From Planctomycetota bacterium (GTDB lineage: Bacteria > Planctomycetota > PLA2): 39,457 nucleotides of DNA. Each line of letters starts with the position of its first letter. Position 1 is the first letter of the stretch. This document shows, piece by piece, positions 18,209 through 31,945 of this stretch. The stretch covers positions 1 to 39,457 of the forward strand of contig JAPUHK010000008.1 of the NCBI GenBank assembly GCA_027297745.1, in the 5' to 3' direction. Made by a program: the position numbers and the translations under genes. The notes beneath the pieces were generated by a model. It saw only the letters and a program-made list of their open reading frames with translations, was not told the DNA's origin and did not search any database.

Positions 18209-18613
18209 CTACGAGCCTTCACCTCGTGGCCGGCGCGCGACCCTGCGCACGATCGCCTCGAAGCGCGGGTCGGCGCGCAGCGAGCACAGGTCGTCATCGC
18301 TGGTCAGAAGCTCCGCATCCTCGAAGCCCACGTCCACCGCATGTCCGAGCGCGTCGAAGGCGGCCTCCCGCGCTCCAGTCAGCGCAAGGCTGCAGGCCAG
18401 GTTGTAGTGCACGCCGGCGTCCTCGGGGCAGAGATCCACCAGCCGGCGGTCGGCGCGCAGGCCGTCCTCGTAGCGCCCGACGAGCGTATAGGCTTCTGCG
18501 AGGAACTGGAGCAGCTCGATCGAGGGCTCGTGGTCTTGCAAGGCCTCCTCGCACATCCCGATCTGGAAACGCAGCTTTGCCCGTTCGAGCCCGTCCATCT
18601 CGTGGGCGCTCAT
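18209..18613 (-). CDS. small TPR protein
   Basis: The 134-residue product has no signal peptide and contains TPR-like helices, for example LLQFLAEAYTLVGRYEDGL and VHYNLACSLALTGAREAAFD. It ends with a helix of the type D-P-R-F-E-A-I-V-R, common at the end of cytoplasmic TPR proteins. The ATG at 18613 was chosen because a TAGGAT -10 box lies 8 nt before it and longer forms would run into the divergent gene. Function unknown; probably a protein-protein adaptor. Confidence 0.75.
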   Translation of the reverse strand: MSAHEMDGLERAKLRFQIGMCEEALQDHEPSIELLQFLAEAYTLVGRYEDGLRADRRLVDLCPEDAGVHYNLACSLALTGAREAAFDALGHAVDVGFEDAELLTSDDDLCSLRADPRFEAIVRRVARRPRGEGS

Positions 18614-18621
18614 GCGCGCCG

Positions 18622-18627
18622 ATCCTA
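18622..18627 (-). promoter_or_regulatory. -10 box TAGGAT before the small TPR gene
   Basis: TAGGAT on the minus strand ends 8 nt before the ATG at 18613, so the transcript would start at or next to the start codon. The divergent gene has the same hexamer on the other strand at 18665-18670. Confidence 0.4.
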
Positions 18628-18664
18628 CCGCCGCGACGTCCTGATTCGCGTTCCTGCCCGGCCG

Positions 18665-18670
18665 TAGGAT
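18665..18670 (+). promoter_or_regulatory. -10 box TAGGAT before the TPR lipoprotein
   Basis: TAGGAT ends 10 nt before the ATG at 18681. It mirrors the box of the divergent TPR gene 38 bp away. Confidence 0.4.
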
Positions 18671-18680
18671 GAGAGCCCCC

Positions 18681-19877
18681 ATGAGGCTGCGTCCCGCCGC
18701 CTTCGTGCTCCTGGCCGCATGCGCCGGGATGCCGACATCGCACTACGTGCCTCAGGGTGAGGGCCTGCCGTCCTCGGCGCGCCGCTCCTACCGCAAAGCG
18801 CTCAGCGCCGCGCGGCATGGCGACCTGGCACGGGCGCGGCGCATCCTGGACGGGCTGTGCACGCACCACCCGTTGCGTCTAGCCTTTCATCTCGAGCGGC
18901 TGCGGGTGGTCAAGCAGGCCGAAAGCGCGGAAGCGGCTGCGCATCTCTACGAACCCCCGCCGCCCGGCGTCGACCCGGAGCGTGCGCGCATCCTGGCTTC
19001 CCTGGCGCGGCTACAAGACGACCGTTTGCAAGAGCGGCGCGAGCTGTTGCAGTTCGCCGCCTCCTATGAAGCTCGCGAAGCGCTCTGGCTCGTGGGCCTC
19101 AGCGAGGTGGATCTGCGCATCGCGGACCGCGTGGCCGCCCGCGGCCGGCTGGAACGTGACCTCGGGCAGGTGGACCGGGCCGCCGCCTCGCTGGCCGAGG
19201 CGCTGTCCATCTTCGCGCGCGTCCACAAGCACCTGCGGGCGGTGCTCGAGCTCGACTCGGAGCTGGCGGAGGCCTATCTGGCGCTCGGAATCCTGGCCAC
19301 GCGCCGCGCCGACCTCGCCACGAGCTTCGACGCCGCGGACGACTGGCGGCGGCGTGCCGAGGAGCACTACCGGCAAGCTCTGTCGCTCGACCCCCGCTCT
19401 CTGCCCGGCCGCATCAACCTGGCGGAGAACCTGCTCTACTTCGAAATGTACGACGACGCCATCCAGGAGCTGCGCCTGGCCGCGGACTTGGCCCCGCCGC
19501 AGATCCTGGTGTGGCGCAATCTGGGGCTGGCCTACTACAAGGCCGGCCGCCTGCGCGACGCGGAAAAGTCCTATCGCACTGCGCTGAGCTTGCAGCCGCA
19601 CAACGCGGCGATCCGCGTGGCCCTGGCCGACTGCCTGCGCCGACAGCAAGACGCCGACGAGGCTTCCGCGGAGCTCCTCCGCGCGCGCGAGGACGTCGGC
19701 GACGACGATGCCTTGCGGGCGGTGATCGCCTTCAAACTGGGCGCGTTGTACGAGCACACGAAGCAGTACAAGCAAGCCGTGGAGCAGTACGAACGGCACA
19801 TCGAGCTCGGCGGCGAGTACACGGCCAAGGCGCGCTCGCGCGTGCGCACGATTTACGACTACGCCTTCGAAGAATAG
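18681..19877 (+). CDS. TPR-repeat lipoprotein
   Basis: The 398-residue product has lipobox LAAC with Cys14. Helical repeats follow, with clear TPRs from about 225 on: AEEHYRQALSLDPRS, WRNLGLAYYKAGRLRDAEK, FKLGALYEHTKQYKQAVEQY. It is probably anchored at a membrane facing the periplasm as a scaffold. The ATG at 18681 makes a proper lipoprotein signal; an ATG four codons upstream (18669) lies inside the -10 box. The gene converges on the large receptor gene across a palindromic repeat element. Confidence 0.8.
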   Translation: MRLRPAAFVLLAACAGMPTSHYVPQGEGLPSSARRSYRKALSAARHGDLARARRILDGLCTHHPLRLAFHLERLRVVKQAESAEAAAHLYEPPPPGVDPERARILASLARLQDDRLQERRELLQFAASYEAREALWLVGLSEVDLRIADRVAARGRLERDLGQVDRAAASLAEALSIFARVHKHLRAVLELDSELAEAYLALGILATRRADLATSFDAADDWRRRAEEHYRQALSLDPRSLPGRINLAENLLYFEMYDDAIQELRLAADLAPPQILVWRNLGLAYYKAGRLRDAEKSYRTALSLQPHNAAIRVALADCLRRQQDADEASAELLRAREDVGDDDALRAVIAFKLGALYEHTKQYKQAVEQYERHIELGGEYTAKARSRVRTIYDYAFEE

Positions 19878-19880
19878 TCC

Positions 19881-20010
19881 CCGTACGCGTGCCCCTGCCC
19901 GTTGTCCGCGCCCCTGAACTCGCACCCGTGCCCGCCTCTGCACGCCGGGGGGAGCGGGTTACCGACACTGTGCCGCGGGCACAGGGCATGGGCAAGGGCA
20001 CGCGTACGTG
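19881..20010. repeat. convergent-end palindromic element, copy 1
   Basis: The outer arms CGTACGCGTGCCCCTGCCC (19882-19900) and 19990-20008 are inverted copies with one mismatch in 19. Inside lies a second inverted pair, GTGCCCGC with GCGGGCAC. The element fills the gap between two convergent genes. A related element with the same CCGTACGCGT...GCCCCTGCCC arm sits at 27586-27673, also between convergent genes. It probably acts as a bidirectional terminator or belongs to a dispersed repeat family. Confidence 0.65.
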
Positions 20011-20017
20011 TGAGCGC

Positions 20018-25219
<5,202 letters not shown>

Positions 25220-25231
25220 AGGAAGGCCACA

Positions 25232-25260
25232 AGTATCCGTGTTTCAAGGGATTGGAGCAA
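25232..25260 (-). promoter_or_regulatory. sigma-70-type promoter of the receptor gene
   Basis: On the minus strand TTGCTC (25260-25255), 17 bases, then GATACT (25237-25232), 12 nt before the ATG. No Shine-Dalgarno site is seen between (GGCCTTCCT). The expected transcript has a leader of only a few bases. Confidence 0.45.
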
Positions 25261-25311
25261 CCGGCGGATTCCGGCGCATTTGGCCGGTTAGGCGTGGAGC
25301 CCTCTCCCGGT

Positions 25312-25317
25312 TAGCAT
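25312..25317 (+). promoter_or_regulatory. -10 box TAGCAT before the 51-residue gene
   Basis: TAGCAT ends 8 nt before the ATG at 25326, so a transcript from it would be leaderless or nearly so. Confidence 0.35.
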
Positions 25318-25325
25318 CCCGGGCG

Positions 25326-25481
25326 ATGCGCAGCCTCGGACGCGGCCTTCAGGTGGTGGGCCTGGTGCTGCCCGTGGTAGGGGTCATGGAGGGCACCGAA
25401 GCCTCCATGTTCGGGCTGCTGGTGGCCGGCGTGCTGGTCTTCATGCTCGGCACGAAGATGCTCGGCGGCAGCGAGGCTTAG
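25326..25481 (+). CDS. 51-residue two-helix membrane protein
   Basis: The product has a short basic start (MRSLGRG) and two hydrophobic stretches (about 8-20 and 28-42, LLVAGVLVFMLG) and ends GSEA. Short proteins with an N-terminal G-x-x-L-Q-V-V-G-L-V-L-P are familiar in Planctomycetota. The ATG at 25326 is supported by the -10 box 8 nt before it. Longer upstream frames would overlap the receptor promoter. It is divergent from the receptor gene. Function unknown. Confidence 0.65.
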   Translation: MRSLGRGLQVVGLVLPVVGVMEGTEASMFGLLVAGVLVFMLGTKMLGGSEA

Positions 25482-25509
25482 GGTCTGCTGTTGCTCCGGC
25501 CGTGTGGCG

Positions 25510-25980
25510 CTAGGCGGGCACGGGCTCGGGCGCCTTCTTCGGCGGCGGCTTCTTTGCGGGCGGCTCCAGGAAATGGAGCTCGATGGCGTCCTTGATGCAG
25601 ACGCTGGTGCACAAGTGGTTGCAGCCCATGCAGTTGTCCTGGTGCACGATGGCCACCATGTTTACGCCGGGGGCGGAGTCGTAGTCCACCATCTCCAGCG
25701 CGTCGTACGGGCAAACGTCGACGCAGAAGACGCACCCGGTGCACAAGTCCGGGTCCACACGAGCCTTGCGCGTCTCCTTGGGCTTCAGCCGCACCGCGAT
25801 CGCGCCCGTATCGTCCAGGATGGCGTTTACCGGGCAAACGTAGCCGCAGAGCCCGCAATCGACGCACAGGCTGGGGTCGATGACGTGTAACTCCTTGCGC
25901 ACTCCGGCGATGCACTCGACGGGGCACTTCTTGGCGCAGGCCGTGCACCCGATGCAGGTGTCGATGATGATGTACGCCAT
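25510..25980 (-). CDS. ferredoxin-like protein with four [4Fe-4S] motifs
   Basis: The 156-residue electron carrier begins MAYIIIDTCIGCTACAKKCP. Cluster motifs: C9-x2-C12-x2-C15-x3-C19-P, C39-x2-C42-x2-C45-x3-C49-P, C80-x2-C83-x2-C86-x3-C90-P, and a fourth near 118-129 with the wider spacing C-x2-C-x3-C-x3-C. Four clusters are typical of electron-transfer subunits of larger oxidoreductases, yet no partner enzyme is adjacent. The C-terminus is a Lys/Pro/Glu-rich tail (about 138-156). The start is fixed by the ferredoxin fold; longer frames add only low-complexity sequence. No Shine-Dalgarno site is evident. Confidence 0.9.
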   Translation of the reverse strand: MAYIIIDTCIGCTACAKKCPVECIAGVRKELHVIDPSLCVDCGLCGYVCPVNAILDDTGAIAVRLKPKETRKARVDPDLCTGCVFCVDVCPYDALEMVDYDSAPGVNMVAIVHQDNCMGCNHLCTSVCIKDAIELHFLEPPAKKPPPKKAPEPVPA

Positions 25981-26131
25981 ACAGGAGCTGGGGCTACAGC
26001 GGCCTTTGGTCCGCTGCCGGGCCACGGTAAGATGCCCGCCCGCCAAATCTTAGCCCCTTCCCCGCGGATGCCAAAGATTCCCTGGGCCGGAGCACCCCCT
26101 GTCTAAGACCGCAGCCTCCCTCATCCTGGTC

Positions 26132-26506
26132 GTGGCCATGCTGGTGGTGGCGGTGTACCTGCTCTTCTCGCCGCCGCAGGGCTTTGGTTCAAGCTGGCAC
26201 CGCGCGCTCTTTCCGCTCTTGTTCTTCGCCGCCGCTCTCAACATCTTCGAGGGCATCCGCATCCGGGCGCACATGGCCCAGCTCGTAGGCGCGATGCGTT
26301 TTCTCGCCGGCCGCGCGGGCCGCAACGCGACCCCGGAGATCAGGGGCGAGGCGATCGAGATCCTGATCGGATCCCTGCGTAGCGGGACCGAGTCGGTCCG
26401 GAGTACTGCGGCCAGGGAGCTGTGCAAGCTCACGGACGAGGACTTCGGCACCGACGCCGAGGCCTGGCAGCGGTGGTGGCTCGAAAACAAGGACCGCTTC
26501 CGGTGA
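26132..26506 (+). CDS. small membrane protein with cytosolic-type helical tail
   Basis: The 124-residue product has two hydrophobic segments (about 1-13 and 27-45, PLLFFAAALNIFEGI), then a helical part with a HEAT-like repeat (RSTAARELCKLTDEDFG) and a Trp-rich end (AWQRWWLENKDRF). The open frame continues upstream to 26054 with no ATG, GTG or TTG before GTG 26126. A CTG at 26099 would complete the first helix (SLILVVAML), so the true start is uncertain. The W-x-x-W ending resembles that of the HEAT lipoprotein at 17544. Function unknown. Confidence 0.65.
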   Translation: MAMLVVAVYLLFSPPQGFGSSWHRALFPLLFFAAALNIFEGIRIRAHMAQLVGAMRFLAGRAGRNATPEIRGEAIEILIGSLRSGTESVRSTAARELCKLTDEDFGTDAEAWQRWWLENKDRFR

Positions 26507-26538
26507 GGAGCGCGGTGGCGAGAGCCGCGAAGCGAGGT

Positions 26539-26567
26539 TTGATGGCAACGCCCAAGAGTGCTATAGG
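26539..26567 (+). promoter_or_regulatory. promoter of the polyprenyl synthase gene
   Basis: TTGATG (26539-26544), 17 bases, TATAGG (26562-26567). The ATG follows 9 nt later, so transcription should start within about three bases of the start codon. No Shine-Dalgarno site is visible. Confidence 0.5.
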
Positions 26568-26576
26568 GGCGGGTGG

Positions 26577-27566
26577 ATGAGGGTCGGGACCCCCGTTTCT
26601 TTGGAGGCCTTGACGGCCTCGATTCGCGAGGACCTCGAGGGCGTCGAGCACGAGATCCGCCGCATGCTGGCGGTGGAGCAGGCACCGGTCCGGGACCTGA
26701 TGGAGCACATCGGCCGCTTCAGCGGCAAGCGCCTGCGGCCCGCCCTGACGCTGCTCGCAGGCCGCATGTTCGGCGAGTTGACGCCGGCGCACCGCACCGT
26801 CGGCGCGATCGTGGAGATCATCCACATGGCGACGCTGGTGCACGACGACATCCTCGACGAGTCGCGCATGCGGCGGCGCGTCGAGACGGTCAACGAGCGG
26901 GTCGGCAACGAGACGGCCGTGCTGCTCGGCGACTACTTGTTCGCTACCGCTTTCAAGGAGGCGGCGGCGCTCGAAGATCGCTTCCCTTCCCGCTACCTGG
27001 CCGAGGTTGTCGGCGTCGTGTGCCGCGGCGAGATCCTGCAGATCCACCACCGGCACGACTTCGAGCTCAGCGAGGCGACCTACTTCCGCATCATCGAGGA
27101 CAAGACAGCCGCCCTGTATGCGGCGGCGCTGCGCTGCGGGGCGTACCTGAGCGGCGCCCCCGAAGAGCAACGGGAGGCGCTGGCGCGTTTCGGCATGAAG
27201 ATGGGCAGCGCCTTCCAGGTAGTGGACGACATTCTCGATCTCGTGGGGGACGAGGACCGCGTCGGCAAGTCGCTCGGGACGGACCTCGAGAAGGAGAAGA
27301 TGACCTTGCCGCTCCTGCGCCTGCTGCGGCGGCTCCCACAGACCGGGCGCGAGCGCCTGCGGCGCGAGATCACGGAGGGGGAGGCGGAGCACGTGCGCGA
27401 GACGCTCCTGCCGCTCCTGCAAGAGCACGGGGCGATCGACTCGGCGCGAGAGACCGCGCGGGAGCTCGTGCAGGCCGCGTTCGCCGAGCTGACCATCGTC
27501 CCGGACACGCCCGAGCGCACGTTGCTGCGCCAGTCCGCCGAATACGTGCTGGCGCGCGATCGCTAG
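26577..27566 (+). CDS. polyprenyl diphosphate synthase (IspB/IspA type)
   Basis: Trans-prenyltransferase that condenses isopentenyl diphosphate onto an allylic diphosphate, giving quinone side chains or similar isoprenoids. The 329-residue product has GKRLRPAL near 50, the first Asp-rich motif HDDILDESRMRRR near 96 and the second DDILDLVGDEDRVGKSLGTD near 219. The length and the C-terminal region fit long-chain (octaprenyl-type) synthases, but chain length cannot be read safely. It starts 9 nt after a -10 box. It converges on folD across a palindromic element. Confidence 0.92.
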   Translation: MRVGTPVSLEALTASIREDLEGVEHEIRRMLAVEQAPVRDLMEHIGRFSGKRLRPALTLLAGRMFGELTPAHRTVGAIVEIIHMATLVHDDILDESRMRRRVETVNERVGNETAVLLGDYLFATAFKEAAALEDRFPSRYLAEVVGVVCRGEILQIHHRHDFELSEATYFRIIEDKTAALYAAALRCGAYLSGAPEEQREALARFGMKMGSAFQVVDDILDLVGDEDRVGKSLGTDLEKEKMTLPLLRLLRRLPQTGRERLRREITEGEAEHVRETLLPLLQEHGAIDSARETARELVQAAFAELTIVPDTPERTLLRQSAEYVLARDR

Positions 27567-27585
27567 CGCTCCGTGCGCCAGCAAC

Positions 27586-27673
27586 CCCGTACGCGTAGCC
27601 ATGCCCCTGCCCGCTTCCCCGCTTGACCCGTGTCCGCACCGGGCAGGGGTATGGGCAGGGGCACGTCTACGGG
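27586..27673. repeat. convergent-end palindromic element, copy 2
   Basis: The left arm 27586-27613 (CCCGTACGCGTAGCC followed by ATGCCCCTGCCCG) is an imperfect inverted copy of 27641-27673 (GGGCAGGGG repeated twice, then CACGTCTACGGG). It shares the CCCGTACGCGT and GCCCCTGCCCG blocks with copy 1 at 19881-20010. It lies between the convergent polyprenyl synthase and folD genes, which suggests bidirectional transcription termination. Confidence 0.65.
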
Positions 27674-27685
27674 AGCTTGCGCCAG

Positions 27686-28561
27686 CTACTCTGCGGTGCG
27701 CTCTGCGGAGCGCACGGTGTTCTGCAGCAGCATGGCGATCGTCATCGGCCCCACGCCGCCGGGAACGGGCGTGATCGCCCCCGCGACCTCGAGTGCCGCC
27801 TCGTAGTCCACGTCGCCCACCAGGCGCTTGCCGCTCTTGCGGCTAGCGTCGTCGATCATGTTCGTGCCCACGTCGATCACCGTGGCGCCGGGCTTGATCC
27901 AGTCGCCGTGCACGAAGCGCGGGCGGCCGATGGCGGCCACCAGGATGTCGGCGCCGCGGCATACCTCGGCAACGTCGCGCGTGCGCGAGTGGCAGACGGT
28001 GACGGTCGCGTTGCGCTCGATGAGCAACAGGGCCACGGGCATGCCCACGATGTTGGAACGGCCGAGCACGACCGCGTTGGCGCCCTCGATCCGGGTTCCG
28101 CTGCGGCTCAACAGCTCGATCACGCCGTGCGGCGTGCAGGGGATGAATTCGCCCTCGCGGCCCTTCATGGCCAGGGCGCCGATGTTGAGCGGGTGGAAGC
28201 CGTCCACGTCCTTCGAGAGCGGCACGGCGTTCAGGATCGTCTCTTCGTCGATCTGCTTCGGCAGCGGCAGTTGCACCAGGATGCCATGCACTTTGGGGTC
28301 TTTGCCCAGGCGTTCGACGAGCGCCAGGACTTCCTCCTGCGTGGCTGAATCCGGGAGCTCGTTGTGGAAGCTCTCGATGCCCGCCTCCGCGCAGGCCTTG
28401 CGCTTCATGGAGACATACTTGTGCGAGGCAGGGTTGTCGCCGACCAGAACGGTGGCAAGGCCGGGGGTGACACCCGCGTCGCGCAGCTGGGCGGCCCGGC
28501 GCGCGATCTCGCCGCGGATGTCTGCGGCAATGGCTTTGCCGTCGATGATGCTTGCGGTCAT
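27686..28561 (-). CDS. folD: FolD, methylene-THF dehydrogenase/cyclohydrolase
   Basis: Bifunctional enzyme interconverting 5,10-methylene-THF and 10-formyl-THF with NADP. The 291-residue product has the active-site pair Tyr49/Lys53 in KYVSMKRK, the KDVDGFHPLNIG block near 117, the nucleotide-site GRSNIVGMPVALLL near 165 and the terminal PVPGGVGPMTIAMLLQNT. The ATG at 28561 matches the family start MTASIIDGK. A TACGAT -10 box lies 9 nt upstream and no Shine-Dalgarno site is seen. It lies downstream of fhs and the cNMP-binding-like gene on the same strand; FolD and Fhs share 10-formyl-THF. Confidence 0.95.
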   Translation of the reverse strand: MTASIIDGKAIAADIRGEIARRAAQLRDAGVTPGLATVLVGDNPASHKYVSMKRKACAEAGIESFHNELPDSATQEEVLALVERLGKDPKVHGILVQLPLPKQIDEETILNAVPLSKDVDGFHPLNIGALAMKGREGEFIPCTPHGVIELLSRSGTRIEGANAVVLGRSNIVGMPVALLLIERNATVTVCHSRTRDVAEVCRGADILVAAIGRPRFVHGDWIKPGATVIDVGTNMIDDASRKSGKRLVGDVDYEAALEVAGAITPVPGGVGPMTIAMLLQNTVRSAERTAE

Positions 28562-28570
28562 GGGGGCGAA

Positions 28571-28576
28571 ATCGTA
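28571..28576 (-). promoter_or_regulatory. -10 box TACGAT before folD
   Basis: TACGAT on the minus strand ends 9 nt before the folD ATG. It could give folD its own leaderless transcript in addition to read-through from fhs. The -35 region is weak. Confidence 0.35.
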
Positions 28577-28615
28577 AGCGACGACGCCCGGACGCCAAAG
28601 TAAGGGTGCTCCGTT

Positions 28616-28631
28616 GGGCGCCGAAGCGCCC
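28616..28631. terminator. GC hairpin with tetraloop between the cNMP-like gene and folD
   Basis: GGGCGC and GCGCCC pair perfectly around CGAA (plus strand), which is TTCG on the minus strand. No T-run follows on the minus strand. It may attenuate read-through into folD or stabilise the upstream message. Confidence 0.35.
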
Positions 28632-28673
28632 TTTGCCCGCATCCTTGCGAGAGGGGTAGGCCCCGCTCGCCGC

Positions 28674-29141
28674 CTATCCGTGCGAGATCAACCCGGGGCG
28701 CAGACGCCGCGCCAGTTGGCGGCGGGTGGCGTCCAGGCGATCGGCGATCACCGTGCCGAGCTGGCGCAGGATCCGAACGCCGAGCGCAGGATGCGCTTCG
28801 CACAGCTGCTGCAGATCATCTCCGTCGAGCTCGATCCCCGCTGAGTCCTCCAGGCAGATGGCGGTGGCGCGGTAGGCGCCGCCGCCCACGACGGCCGACC
28901 AGCCCAGGATCTGCCGTCCGCGCAGCGAGGCCAGCATCGTGATCTCCCCGTCGCGCTCCGCGCGCAGCGAGACGAAGCCCTCCAGCAAGACGATCAGAGA
29001 CCTTGCGGGCTGCCCTTCGCGGAAGAGCACTTCGCCGGAGCGGTAGTGCCGCTCGCGCATGTGGGGGGCCAGCAGGCGTATCTGATCCTCCGTCAGCCCT
29101 TCGAAGATCTCGACCTGCTTCAGGCGGTTCGTCGCGATCAT
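28674..29141 (-). CDS. cyclic-nucleotide-binding-like domain protein
   Basis: The 155-residue product is essentially one cNMP-binding beta-roll: VEIFEGLTEDQIRLLAP, then YRSGEVLFREGQPARSLIVLLEG, then the phosphate-binding-cassette region near 95-110 (GWSAVVGGGAYRATA). The usual F-G-E is G-W-S here, although the Arg-Ala-Thr part remains, so nucleotide binding is doubtful. No Crp-type helix-turn-helix follows, only a 30-residue basic helix. GGAAGGAG before the ATG is a clear Shine-Dalgarno site. It lies between fhs and folD with about 110-nt gaps, so a link to one-carbon metabolism is possible but unproven. Confidence 0.8.
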   Translation of the reverse strand: MIATNRLKQVEIFEGLTEDQIRLLAPHMRERHYRSGEVLFREGQPARSLIVLLEGFVSLRAERDGEITMLASLRGRQILGWSAVVGGGAYRATAICLEDSAGIELDGDDLQQLCEAHPALGVRILRQLGTVIADRLDATRRQLARRLRPGLISHG

Positions 29142-29247
29142 GCGGACTCCTTCCCGGAGCGCTCCTCCCCCGCATGTCGACGCGGCAGAGCCCCTCCGAG
29201 CCGTCCGTGCGGCCCGCAAGCGATGCCGTACCCGCAGTCGCTCCTGG

Positions 29248-30990
<1,743 letters not shown>

Positions 30991-31079
30991 GCAGGCCCTC
31001 CTCTGTCCTCGCACGCGCGCATGAGCGCGGCGCGAGCGGAGAGTTTACCCGGCGCGCGGCGGCCGGGCCACGGACGGGC

Positions 31080-31087
31080 GTTATACT
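31080..31087. promoter_or_regulatory. overlapping divergent -10 boxes between fhs and the rhomboid gene
   Basis: GTTATACT gives TATACT on the plus strand (31082-31087, 9 nt before the TTG start of the rhomboid gene) and TATAAC on the minus strand (31085-31080, 89 nt before fhs). This repeats the arrangement seen between yajC and mnmA. -35 boxes are not clear. Confidence 0.4.
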
Positions 31088-31096
31088 CCGCACGGC

Positions 31097-31945
31097 TTGA
31101 GCGATCGGGACTATCTGCGCTACGACTTTCCCGGCGAGGGCCCGCGGAACCGCTTCTGGGCCGTCTATCCTGCAACGAAGGCCGTCATTGTCGCGCTGGT
31201 CGGGATGTGGGTGCTGATGCTGATCCTGAAGACCATCGGCTGGCAGACGGTGGGGGCGGTGTACAGCACCCTGGCGCTGCGCCCGGATCGTGTCCTGGAG
31301 GGTCTCTGGCTTTGGCAGCTCGTCACCTATTCGTGGATGCACGACTTCGGCATCTTTCACGTAGGGATCAACTGTCTCATGCTGTATTGGTGGGGCAAAG
31401 ACGTCGAGCGGCGGCTGGGGCTGAAGCGCTACCTCCTGTTCCTCCTCGGGTCGATCGTTGCAGGGTCGCTCGCCTACCTGTGCTGGAGCTTGATGACCCT
31501 GGTCACCACTCCGATGGTGGGCTTCAGCGCGGCCGTGTTGGCGGTGGTCGTCCTGCGTGCGTTGTGGAGCCCCATGCAGCCCGTGTTGCTGTTCGGGATC
31601 TTCTCCATGAAGCTGTGGCACGTGGCCGCGATCTTCGTAGGCCTCGATGTCCTGATGCTGCTCGACACGCACAGCGAGCTCGCGCACGCCGCTCACCTCG
31701 GCGGCGCTCTTTTCGGCTACATCTATTTCAAGTACGGCGGGCGATTCAGGAACGTGTTCAACGCGCTCGATCAACGGGCGGAGCGCAAGCAGCGCGAACG
31801 GGCGCGCGCGTCTGAGCACAAGGAGCGGGAGATGCGCGAGGAGCTCGACCGCATCCTGGACAAGGTCAACCGGGAAGGCATGCCCGCGCTGAGCGATGAG
31901 GAAAAGCGCTTCCTCAAGAGCGCCAGCGATCGGCTGCGGCCGTGA
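31097..31945 (+). CDS. rhomboid-family intramembrane serine protease
   Basis: The 282-residue protein has about six membrane helices between residues 28 and 212. The catalytic set is visible: His88 and Asn92 in H-V-G-I-N, the nucleophile Ser144 in G-F-S-A and His200 in HAAHLGG. The motif is GFSA where many family members have GxSG, but the Ser/His dyad is present. A charged helical tail (about 220-282, Glu/Arg/Lys rich) follows in the cytoplasm. The start is TTG, 9 nt after a TATACT box. The stop overlaps the next start (GTGA), so its product is probably made with the zinc peptidase. Confidence 0.88.
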   Translation: MSDRDYLRYDFPGEGPRNRFWAVYPATKAVIVALVGMWVLMLILKTIGWQTVGAVYSTLALRPDRVLEGLWLWQLVTYSWMHDFGIFHVGINCLMLYWWGKDVERRLGLKRYLLFLLGSIVAGSLAYLCWSLMTLVTTPMVGFSAAVLAVVVLRALWSPMQPVLLFGIFSMKLWHVAAIFVGLDVLMLLDTHSELAHAAHLGGALFGYIYFKYGGRFRNVFNALDQRAERKQRERARASEHKEREMREELDRILDKVNREGMPALSDEEKRFLKSASDRLRP

